Below, piece by piece: positions 23,841-31,800 of a stretch of DNA of 32,507 bases. A program made the translations under genes and the position numbers. The stretch spans positions 87,016 to 119,522 of the forward strand of contig DHPN01000011.1 of assembly GCA_002407925.1 (NCBI GenBank), in the 5' to 3' direction. Source of the stretch: Atopobiaceae bacterium UBA5363. Its GTDB lineage: Bacteria > Actinomycetota > Coriobacteriia > Coriobacteriales > Atopobiaceae. The notes under the pieces are model-generated. The model was not told the origin of the DNA and ran no database searches. It saw only the letters and a program-made list of their open reading frames with translations. The stretch's first letter is position 1, and every line of letters begins with the position of its first letter.

Positions 23841-24587
23841 ATGCTTGACGGACTGCTCGATTCGAGACGATGGTCGATAACCTTCGGTGAGATGGACTCC
23901 CTGTGGGAAGGCTTTTTCTTCACGCTGCATGTTGTCCTCGCCGGCCTTGTGCTGTCGCTCGTGCTGGGGACTATCCTCGGCGTGTTCTCCACCACACGCT
24001 CCCGCGTCCTGCGGGCGATCAGCCGCGTGTACGTGGAGTTCTACCAGAACACGCCGTTGCCAGTGCAGGTCTTCTTTATGTACATGGTGGGGCCGCAGCT
24101 GCTGCAGTCGATCACGGGCGCCGCGTCGCCGGTGCGCATCTCGTCATTTACCCTCGGCGTTCTCGGCGTGGGGCTCTACCATGCAGCGTATATATCTGAG
24201 GTCATTCGCACTGGCATCGAGTCCGTGCCGCGTGGACAGATGGAAGCGGCGCTTTCGCAGGGTTTCACGCGCATGCAGGCCTACGCCTACGTGATCTTGC
24301 CACAGACCTTCAAGGTGATTCTGCCGCCGCTGTGCAACCAGGCCCTCAACCTCGTGAAGAACACCTCGGTGCTCGCGCTGATCGCCGGCGGCGACCTGAT
24401 GTACAACGCCGATAACTTCGTCTCCACCTATGGCTACTTGCAAGGCTACATCATGGCCTGCCTGCTCTACTTTATCATCTGCTTCCCGCTGGCCATCCTG
24501 ATGCAGTGGCTGGAGAAGCGCTCCAAGCGCGCGCCGCGTGCCAAGGAGATCCCGGGCCTGAGCTCAGCGACTGCGAAGGAGGCCTAA
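23841..24587 (+). CDS. Amino acid ABC transporter permease
   Basis: One of two membrane subunits of the importer, 248 residues, HisM/GlnP family. Several hydrophobic segments are visible, the first around residues 30-47. The EAA loop that contacts the ATPase reads as EVIRTGIESVPRGQMEAALSQG and continues into VILPQTFKVILPP. The C-terminus is rich in Lys, Arg and Ala. ATG 23841 has AAAGGAACG upstream. The frame is open further upstream through the preceding hairpin, which is not coding. It is followed after 4 bases by the second permease gene, so the two are probably made together and pair in the membrane. Confidence 0.93.
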   Translation: MLDGLLDSRRWSITFGEMDSLWEGFFFTLHVVLAGLVLSLVLGTILGVFSTTRSRVLRAISRVYVEFYQNTPLPVQVFFMYMVGPQLLQSITGAASPVRISSFTLGVLGVGLYHAAYISEVIRTGIESVPRGQMEAALSQGFTRMQAYAYVILPQTFKVILPPLCNQALNLVKNTSVLALIAGGDLMYNADNFVSTYGYLQGYIMACLLYFIICFPLAILMQWLEKRSKRAPRAKEIPGLSSATAKEA

Positions 24588-24591
24588 GGCG

Positions 24592-25230
24592 ATGGAGGCA
24601 TTTACTTCTGCGAACGTAAACTTCCTCATGGGTGGCTTCCTCAAGACCATCCAGATCTCCGTGCTCGCCATCATCTTCTCAATCGCATTTGGCACGGTGC
24701 TTGCCCTCGTGAAACAGTACGCGCCAAAGCCGCTCTCACTGCTCGTGAGCGCCTACATCGAGCTGTTCCGCTGCACGCCGAACCTGCTGTGGATCCTGTT
24801 CATCTACTTCACGGTGAAGGGCTCCGACCTCTTCGTCTCGGTGCTCGCGTTCACGATCTTTACCTCGGCCGTCATGGCAGAGATCATCCGCGGCGGCCTC
24901 AACTCGATACCCAAAAGCCAGTTCGAGGCGTCGCAGTCGCAGGGCTTCGGCTTCTTTTCGTCGATGCGCTACGTGATCTTGCCCCAGACCTTCAAGACGA
25001 TCATCCCAGCGCTCTTCAGCCAATGTACGACGGTCATCAAGGACTCGTCGTACCTCGCCGGTGTGAATGTGGCCGAATTTATGTACACGTCCAAGGTAGT
25101 CATGGCCAAAACGACGAGCCTGAGTGACGTGCTTGTGATATATGGATTTGTGTTCCTGCTGTACTTCGCGCTTAACTTCAGCATATCGCTGCTCGTGCGC
25201 GCCTATCAGCGCCACGTCGTGACGGTATAG
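24592..25230 (+). CDS. Amino acid ABC transporter permease
   Basis: The second membrane subunit, 212 residues, same family as its neighbour. The EAA loop reads EIIRGGLNSIPKSQFEASQSQG, followed by YVILPQTFKTIIPAL, and a substrate-path segment ELFRCTPNLLWILFIYF precedes it. It has about five membrane segments. The start ATG 24592 lies 4 bases after the first permease stop, with AAGGAGG further upstream within the end of that gene. With the ATPase and binding protein it completes the importer; no other transporter subunit is missing. The cytidylate-kinase-like gene follows 35 bases later with its own AGGAGG. Confidence 0.93.
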   Translation: MEAFTSANVNFLMGGFLKTIQISVLAIIFSIAFGTVLALVKQYAPKPLSLLVSAYIELFRCTPNLLWILFIYFTVKGSDLFVSVLAFTIFTSAVMAEIIRGGLNSIPKSQFEASQSQGFGFFSSMRYVILPQTFKTIIPALFSQCTTVIKDSSYLAGVNVAEFMYTSKVVMAKTTSLSDVLVIYGFVFLLYFALNFSISLLVRAYQRHVVTV

Positions 25231-25265
25231 CCCTAGCGGCCATGATCGCCTAGGAGGGGATCGAC

Positions 25266-26057
25266 GTGTCTGACACTCACAAGCCGAAAGACAAGGACCT
25301 GCATACAAAGGCGCACCAAAGGATGGCGCCGGTGGTCATCGCGATGGCGCGTGACTACGGTGCGGACGGACATGAGGTCGGCGTTGAGCTCTCCCGGCGC
25401 CTCGGCATCCCCCTGTACGACAACGAGCTGCTTGTAAGGGCCTCTCTGCGCCTTGGGGCATCCGTGGACCAGCTCGCGATGTACGACGAGCAGGTGGCGG
25501 CCGAGATGATGGCCTTCTTGCCTGACCGCTTCGATGCGCGTACGGCCGCCGACAAGTTGTTCGACTCCCTGCGTAGCGTGATCCAGGACCTCGGCTTCAC
25601 GGAGTCCTGCATCATTGAGGGGCGCCTTGCCGACTTCATCTTGCAGGGCAACCGCAACATGATCAGCGTGCTCGTGAGTGCTCCCCTGGCAGATCGCGTT
25701 AATCGCGTGAAGGAGAAGCGTGACGTCGATGAGGAGAAGGCCGAGAAGCTCGTGAAAAAGATGCAGAAGGCCCGCGAGCAGTTCTACAAGCGCTACTCGA
25801 ACGGCCAGTGGAAGCTGCACTCCGGCAAGGACCTCGTTGTCAACCGCGGCAAGTTCAGCCGCGAGTCCTGCTGCGAGATCATCGCCCGTGCCTATGAGGC
25901 GAAGTGCGCCGAGGTAGGCGCTCCGCTGCCGGTGCCTGTCGAGGTGCCTGACGTGCCCACGCAGGCCGAGCCCCTCGAGGGACATCTGCGCGCCGTCGAC
26001 GCTGCACAGACGCCTGCGGCAGGGGCCACTGCCGCATCGGGCAGCCAGACCGCATAG
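25266..26057 (+). CDS. Cytidylate kinase-like family protein
   Basis: The 263-residue protein belongs to the cytidylate-kinase-like family (Cytidylate_kin2 type). The diagnostic opening is VIAMARDYGADGHEVG followed by LGIPLYDNELL; in this family the usual GKG/GKS P-loop is replaced by a G-x-G-G/H form, here GADGH. A middle block IIEGRLADFIL and VSAPLADRVNRV follow the nucleoside-kinase order. The charged helix 150-180 (KREKRDVDEEKAEKL-like) matches the lid region. A Pro/Ala-rich tail of about 45 residues is probably disordered. The substrate is not known; family members often lie beside transporters and are not the housekeeping Cmk. Start: GTG 25266 with AGGAGG upstream. It may be the last gene of the importer transcript. 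Confidence 0.8.
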   Translation: MSDTHKPKDKDLHTKAHQRMAPVVIAMARDYGADGHEVGVELSRRLGIPLYDNELLVRASLRLGASVDQLAMYDEQVAAEMMAFLPDRFDARTAADKLFDSLRSVIQDLGFTESCIIEGRLADFILQGNRNMISVLVSAPLADRVNRVKEKRDVDEEKAEKLVKKMQKAREQFYKRYSNGQWKLHSGKDLVVNRGKFSRESCCEIIARAYEAKCAEVGAPLPVPVEVPDVPTQAEPLEGHLRAVDAAQTPAAGATAASGSQTA

Positions 26058-26078
26058 TCAAAGTCAAGTCAAGTTGTA

Positions 26079-26110
26079 GCGCAGCTCGAAGTCGCAGTGC
26101 GCATCGTTTT
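26079..26110 (+). terminator. Possible terminator between the convergent kinase-like and birA genes
   Basis: GCGCA at 26079-26083 can pair with TGCGC at 26098-26102 around a partly self-paired loop, followed by a TTTT run at 26107-26110. The stem is short. Its place between convergent genes supports the reading. Confidence 0.35.
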
Positions 26111-26127
26111 GCTCAAATCGCAATACG

Positions 26128-26946
26128 TCACAGCACCCGAAGACTCGCCTGCTCGCAAGACAGAGCCTTCCTTTTTCCATCGGCAGAAAGCAGCACGGCG
26201 CGGCCCCAGCCGTCGACGCAGGAAAAGACGCCCTCGCACAACAGCTCGCCTGACGGCGAGACAGCCGCGACCTTGCATCCGAGGTAGCTGAGATGCGCCT
26301 GGTAGTCCTTTAGGATGGGGGAGAGCGGCTCATCCTCGTCGCTCATCTTGGCTGCCCAGTGATCCGCGCGCGTAACGATTCCCGTGTGCACGGCCTGCGC
26401 GAGCTCCTCGAAGTGGGGAGCTGGCCTTCCTGCCAGGGCGTCGCTCAAGCAGCCCGGTGCCAATGCCCCGAGCGGCTGGTCGCGCTCCGCGCGCACGCCC
26501 TTAGGCGCCACGAGGTTCACGCCGACGCCGCAGACGGCGAAGGGCCCGGCAGGCCCGCGTGCGGCCTCCATCAGGATGCCCGCGAGCTTGCGGCCTCCTA
26601 CCAGCACGTCGTTGGGCCACTTGAGTGTCACGTGGCTGCTGGCGCCACAGGCAGCAAGGCCGTCCAGCACGCCCAGCGCGCAGGCCGCGGAAAGTCCCAT
26701 GTAAAGGCTCGGGGAGGTCTTCGGTCGCAGCAAGACGGACAGGTATAGGCTGCCGCGCGGGGACACCCACACATGTCCGCGCCGTCCACGTCCGGCCGTC
26801 TGGGTGCGCGCCGCAATTGCACGACCGTGCGGCGCGCTGGCGCGCCCGAGCGCGACGACGTCGTCATTCGTGGAGCCGGTGGCGTCCACTATCTCGAGGA
26901 GCCCTGACGGAGACGGAGATGTGCTCAGTTGGTGTGCGTCAGCCAT
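26128..26946 (-). CDS. birA: Biotin--[acetyl-CoA-carboxylase] ligase
   Basis: BirA activates biotin with ATP and attaches it to the biotin carrier domain of carboxylases. The 272-residue protein has the catalytic signatures GRGRRGHVW (residues 52-60), KWPNDV (109-114) and GRKLAGILMEA with the active-site Lys120, plus a small C-terminal SH3-like domain. It has no N-terminal helix-turn-helix, so it is a pure ligase and not a repressor of biotin genes. The start was set at ATG 26946, where GAGGA lies 6-7 bases upstream; two in-frame ATGs at 26970 and 26976 have no ribosome site. It is convergent with the kinase-like gene, and the region to its right is decayed. Confidence 0.93.
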   Translation of the reverse strand: MADAHQLSTSPSPSGLLEIVDATGSTNDDVVALGRASAPHGRAIAARTQTAGRGRRGHVWVSPRGSLYLSVLLRPKTSPSLYMGLSAACALGVLDGLAACGASSHVTLKWPNDVLVGGRKLAGILMEAARGPAGPFAVCGVGVNLVAPKGVRAERDQPLGALAPGCLSDALAGRPAPHFEELAQAVHTGIVTRADHWAAKMSDEDEPLSPILKDYQAHLSYLGCKVAAVSPSGELLCEGVFSCVDGWGRAVLLSADGKRKALSCEQASLRVL

Positions 26947-27163
26947 TTTTTCCTCACTGCGCCCTTTCATCGGCATAGCGTCAAATGCATAAAGTGTGCT
27001 GCTGGTATAGAGCGTACCGCACAGGGCCGTTGCCGTCCTTTCAGGCTGAAACTTATGGAGAAGTTATACTACTAGCGGTCGCACATCGTGGACCGCTCTC
27101 GCTTTTTGCTCATGCGTCCTGTTACGGGCGGCCTAAAGAGGAAATGAATGCCCACGCGGCTAT
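26947..27163. other. Region between birA and the first decayed gene
   Basis: No intact gene is seen. It contains the birA upstream region on the minus strand, a TATACT box at 27065-27070 without a matching -35, and a terminator-like hairpin just after it. ATGs at 27144 and 27148 follow an AGAGG but read only short frames. Confidence 0.4.
27074..27107 (+). terminator. Orphan Rho-independent terminator
   Basis: AGCGGTC (27074-27080) pairs with GACCGCT (27091-27097), and the inner CAC/GTG extends the stem to about 10 pairs with one bulged G. CTCGC and a TTTTT run (27103-27107) follow. On the plus strand there is no gene in front of it back to birA, which runs the other way. It may belong to a lost gene or a small RNA. 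Confidence 0.55.
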
Positions 27164-27636
27164 ATGTTGTACGAGGAAAAGGCGCTATGCAAAGACGACT
27201 CCGGCAATGTGTGCCTCGCCTTTGAGGCAACGGCGTCGACGCTCCTGCGAGCGGCGCGCTGTATGCGAGCGACAGCACCCTCTTTGCGCACGTGAAGACC
27301 AACATGCCGGAGCATCTACAGGAGGCCGGGGGAGAGTTCTTGCAAGCGGTCACCTTTGACTTTGGTGACGGGCGCCTGTTCTACCCGCGCTTCGTAACGG
27401 TGAACTCTGCCGGGAACATCACGTGGTACTCGGCTGGCACAGCCCTGCCCGAGGGCACCCATGAGCTGTACATCTTTGACGCGCAAGGGTGGGGCAACTC
27501 CACCAACATTAACGAGCTCAGCGCAGGCGACGTCTGCTACGGCAAGATCACGGTCACCACAGGCGCGTCGTTTGACGAGTGCAATCTCTACCTTGACTTG
27601 GCGACGCTCGCACATGGAGTGCTCCGGCGTCATTGA
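27164..27636 (+). pseudogene. Frameshifted remnant, unrecognised extracellular-type protein
   Basis: The frame opens at ATG 27164 (MLYEEKALCKDDSGNVCLAF), but the continuing protein-like sequence lies in another frame from about 27232 (GVDAPASGALYASDSTLFAH). A one-base loss near 27225-27232 would join the two. The joined product is rich in Thr, Gly, Asn and aromatic residues, with strand-like stretches such as GNITWYSAGTALPEGTHELY, as in secreted beta-sandwich domains; no family is recognised. No signal peptide remains. The last residues, NLYLDLATLAH, run into the exosortase-like segment that follows, so this may be the upstream part of the same damaged gene. The two frame breaks could also be sequencing errors. 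Confidence 0.55.
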
Positions 27637-28008
27637 GTCGATGGCCTTCGTCTCGCCTGTGGCCTTCTTTACGTCTATAGCGCCTACGAGTGCGTCGGGG
27701 TCGCGGTCGGGGGCCTTGCCTTCCTCATTGCCGCTAACGTGCTGCGCATCGTCATCATCTGCGAGATAGTGCACTTCTGGGTCGTCTTGCTGCTGCCGCT
27801 CTTCAATCTCATTACCTTCTTCATCCGCTTCGCCGGCATCATCAACAGCATCGGGACGACAAGCGTCTGGCAGACGTGCGGCTTCGCTGAGGAGCGGGCT
27901 GATTTCGGGCAGGCCTTCCGCAAGGAGCTCGTCGAGGTCGGAAAGCCTATCGGGAGGCTGAGGTCATGGGTCAACGCAGAAGCTGTCGATCAGAAGGAAG
28001 CCCTTTGA
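27614..28008 (+). pseudogene. Remnant of a Gram-positive exosortase (XrtG type)
   Basis: The segment from ATG 27614 reads MECSGVIESMAFVSPVAFF, which carries the catalytic Cys in the ECSGVIE form of XrtG-type exosortases. The sequence then changes frame near 27660 and continues YVYSAYECVGVAVGG and AANVLRIVIICEIVHFW, which holds the conserved Arg (NVLRI) and His (VHFW). Upstream, NLYLDLATLAH in the previous frame looks like the strand that precedes the active Cys. So the three catalytic positions survive, but in two frames, and the N-terminal membrane segments typical of the family are not seen; the end after VHFW also diverges. Exosortases cleave and anchor sorting-signal proteins at the membrane. 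Identification rests on recalled family motifs. It is unlikely to be active as it stands. Confidence 0.55.
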
Positions 28009-28609
28009 GCTGGAAAAGCACACATACGAGCTCCTCACCTAGGCGTTGGCTGCCTCGTGTCACGCTTGTGGTGGCGCTTGTGGTCGCAGTCTTTTTGGTG
28101 CTGTCGTACTTTCAGATGAGAGGCATCGAAAACGGCGTTCTAGCGACCTATGCCGACGAGCAGGACGGCTATATCAAGCTCGTCGTGGAGCAGATCAACC
28201 AAAGGCAGGACCGCGACAACGACGAGATTATCAAGGACATCCTCGGGACGCTTGACAGCTCCTCCAAGCAATACTGGATGTTCTCAAGTGACCAGAGCAT
28301 GCTGTTCGTGAAAAATGTGGAGGAGACTGACGAGTACAGGGCCTGTCGATCGAGTCGTACTTCAGCGAACTTGGCGCGAGCTCCTTTTACGAGGGGCTCT
28401 CGACTGATGAGGTCGATCATGACTACATCACGATTGGCGGCGTGAGCTACCTGGTGAGCGGGCAGAGATCTTATCTTGCCAGACGCTGAGCTCTGCGGCG
28501 CCGCCGGCCGGCGTCGCGCTCCTTGTTGGGCCTGTGCCTGATATTGCGCAGAAAAGCCAGAAGTGGCGCTTCTTGTGGCACGTGATGATGCGATCCTTGA
28601 AGCTATAGA
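27966..28609 (+). pseudogene. Frameshifted remnant of a membrane-anchored sensor-like protein
   Basis: ATG 27966 has a good GGGAGGCTGAGG region upstream. The product begins with a Ser/Arg-rich cytoplasmic segment, one membrane helix (VTLVVALVVAVFLVLSYF) and an extracellular part starting TYADEQDGYIKLVVEQINQRQDRDNDE and containing LDSSSKQYWMFSSDQSMLFVKNVEETDEYR. Near 28340 the frame changes: LSIESYFSELGASSFYEG and DYITIGGVSYLVSG continue in another frame, and a second shift near 28465 leads to TLSSAAPPAGVALLVGP. The same kind of extracellular domain occurs in membrane proteins of Firmicutes and Coriobacteriia, but I cannot name it. The start overlaps the end of the exosortase remnant, so they were probably co-translated. 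Confidence 0.55.
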
Positions 28610-28688
28610 CAATAGGGTGAAGGCCCATTTTCTTGGACTAGCACCAAATCATTTGCGAATAAAAGAGGGACAATTACCTACTTTTTTG

Positions 28689-28716
28689 TTCACTTACTAG
28701 GATTGAGTGCTAAGAT
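28689..28716 (+). promoter_or_regulatory. Promoter of the adhesin gene
   Basis: TTCACT at 28689-28694, a 16-base spacer and TAAGAT at 28711-28716 preceded by TGC form a good extended -10 promoter. Transcription from about 28723 would leave a leader of about 84 AT-rich bases ending in GAGGGGAG before ATG 28807. The whole 28613-28806 stretch has no gene and is markedly AT-richer than the chromosome around it. Confidence 0.65.
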
Positions 28717-28742
28717 CCCAAAAAGCCTCAGCTTAGATTCAG

Positions 28743-28758
28743 ATTTTAAATATAAAAT
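28743..28758. promoter_or_regulatory. AT-rich inverted repeat in the adhesin leader
   Basis: ATTTTA AATA TAAAAT is a perfect 6-base inverted repeat, continuing into TTTAAAA. It lies between the promoter and the ribosome site, where it could be a protein-binding site or a simple AT-rich element; the sequence alone does not decide. Confidence 0.3.
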
Positions 28759-28806
28759 TTAAAAGGAATATTCATAAGCATAAAGTTTTCTTGAGGGGAG
28801 AAAAAG

Positions 28807-31800
28807 ATGGGGAAGAAGAGACTCGCTGCATTCATTGTCGCCCTTCTGTTTGTGCTTGGATTGCCTTTCATGTTGCCTAGTCAAGCTCAGGCGGCAGAGG
28901 ACGAAAATGCCACCGGCCCTGTAAGCTTTCCTTTTTTCACAAGCGTAGAGCTCACTGATGCTAACGGAGATCCTTTGGGCGAGGATGTGCCCAAGGACGC
29001 TGCTGTCAACGTAACGTATAACTTCGAAATTCCCGATAGCCTCAGCAATGATGAAATGCCCAAGGCAGGCGATACGTACTCATTTGTGATTCCAGAGCAA
29101 ATCAAGCTAACGAATCCGATTTCCCAGGATTTAACAGATGCTGGGGGCGATATTGTTGCGCATGTTGATGTAACAGAAGATGAAAATACGGGGAAATGGA
29201 CAGGTACCATCACCTTCAATGAGTTCTCTGAGACGCATAAGGACGTCAGCGGCGTCTTTACGATAAACACATGGTTTAACAAAGAAAACATCGCCAACAC
29301 TGATGTTGTAAAAATACCTTTCCAAGTTGGAAGTGATATTAAGTATGTTGACGTTCACTTCCAGCAGCCGGATGCTGAAAACGAAAAAGCAGGATCATAC
29401 GACGAAAAGACATTTTCTGATACGGGTATCTTCACGTGGACTGTTTCTCTCAACGAAAACTCAACGACCATTCAGAACGGTCATCTGACGGATGTAATTG
29501 AACCTGGTGTTGATGGAAGCCAGACGTATGTGCCAGGATCCTTCAAAGTGACGGATTCAGACGGCAAGGTGGTGTATGACTCCTCCACCAGCACGGGAAC
29601 TGGTATTTTTACCTATACGCCTGCCGTTGGGGGCGATACTGAAAAGACAGGGACCCTCGACTATTCCTTCCCCGATACGTTTGAGGGTAAGATGACTGTT
29701 ACCTATCAGACAAAGGTGAGCGATCCGTCCCAGTATTACGGTAACAGCGTGAGTAACACAGCCACCTTCGAACATGATGGGGCCTCTCCGGACAACCCTT
29801 CTGCCACTATATCTGTCTCTACACCCGAATTTATTTCAAAAAGTGGCCAATATAACCAAAGCACGGGCAAGATCGACTGGACGATCAACTTTAACAAAGA
29901 TGATCTCTCTCTGACGGACGTCCAGGTTAGTGACACAATTCCCGATGGGCTCACATTGGACGCCAGCTCAATTAAACTCGACGGAACAGTAGTAGCTTCT
30001 GGGGATGAACCTGGTACTTACAAATATGAAAATGGAGTGCTGACCTACAACGCAGGAGATATCTCATCTGCTCACACGCTGACGTTTTCGACGAGCCTGC
30101 CAAGTGATTACTGGCAGACAAACCAGAAACAGACCTTCGACAACACGGTGAAGATGACATCTGACGACAACAGCTATTTAGAAAAAGGAGCAACCGGCTC
30201 CTCCTCAGTGTCGATAGCAAGCTCTGTTATCACGAAGAGCTCGGAGTATGACCCCACGACCCACAGCATCACGTGGACGATCGTTGTCAATGGGAATGCT
30301 CGCGAGTTGTCTGATGCGACTGTCACAGACACAATCGGCCCAGGGCAAAAATATCTGCCCGATACCTTTAGCATCACGCCGGACGGCGCCCCGGTTAACA
30401 GCTTGACGCGTGATTATTCTTTCTCTGTGGCAGGTGACTTGTCATCTGGCCCTGTGCTTACCTACCATTTTGGCAACATATCTTCGTCCTACACCATCAC
30501 CTACAAAACGGAGTTGCTTGACTCTGAGTCATCGGTGTGGGCTGGAGGCTCTGGCAGCTACGAAAATTCGGTCACTCTCACCCCCGGAGGAACCAATCCG
30601 GAATCAACTGTGACTAAGCACCAAAATGTCAAACCGAACGTCATAAGCAAGACAGCGGCAAGCTATGACTATGTGACGCATGAGATAACATGGAAGATCG
30701 TCGTTAACAATGACAAAGTTCCGCTGACAGGCGTGAGCGTCACTGACGATTTAACGGGAACTGATGACAACAAGAGTCTCAACGACTTTGATTTGGAGAC
30801 AGGCTCCATTGAAGTTGACGGCGTGCCTATTGGCAGCTCCTCTGATGTCTATCCGTACTACTCATACGACTCGGACAGCAAGCTCCTAACGATTCAGCTT
30901 GGGGATCTCAATGATGAGACCCCTGCGAATCGCACCAAGACAATTACCTTTAAAACCAAGCTCAACAAGACGGACTCAGACTACAATGACTACTTCGGCC
31001 AAAATGGCAGCAAGACCATAGACAACAGCGCGACCCTCATAAGCAACGAAAGAGGCTCAACCCAGGCTAAGGCCAGTCAGACCATCTCGAACACGCTTGT
31101 CGCGAAAACCGGCTACTACGAGTCAGGGAATGCATACATTGACTGGGCTGTCGAGATAAACCAGAACCAAATAGCGTTAAGCGGCATTACGCTTACTGAC
31201 ACTTTTCAGCAAGGCCTTGAGCTTGACACCTCTTCGGTTAAGCTCTACAAGCAGTCTTTGAACTCAGACGGTACCCTCACCCCTTCCCCCACCTACTCCA
31301 ACGGTGTCCTCTCCGTTGATGGGACAGCTGTAGACCTGACAGCAGACAACGTCTCATATGATGCAAGCACAAACGTGTTCACCTTTACTGTGCCAAGCTC
31401 TTCAGACGCAGGTGATAGCTCTCCGTATCTCTTGATATTCCGTACTACCGTTGGGGCTGCCTATGCGTCGGGGACAAGCTTCTCAAATACCATCAACTTG
31501 ACGAGCTCCAAATATTCCGAAGAGACCACGTCGAGCGAGCAAGAAGTGGCTTTCTCCACCTCTAGTGGCTCTGCTTGGGGGACAACGGGAAGCGTAACGG
31601 TTGAAAAACATGACAGCGTAACTGACGCGCCGCTTTCTGGCACGACATTTGGTCTCTATGATGGCTATGGAAACCTCATTCGGGTTTCAGATGCGACGGA
31701 CAATGATGGCCAAACTACCTTTAGCCATATCAACTACAACACGCGTTACACCGTCAAGGAGCAGACTCCTTCCGCTGACTATACGTCTTCAGCGACGTCC

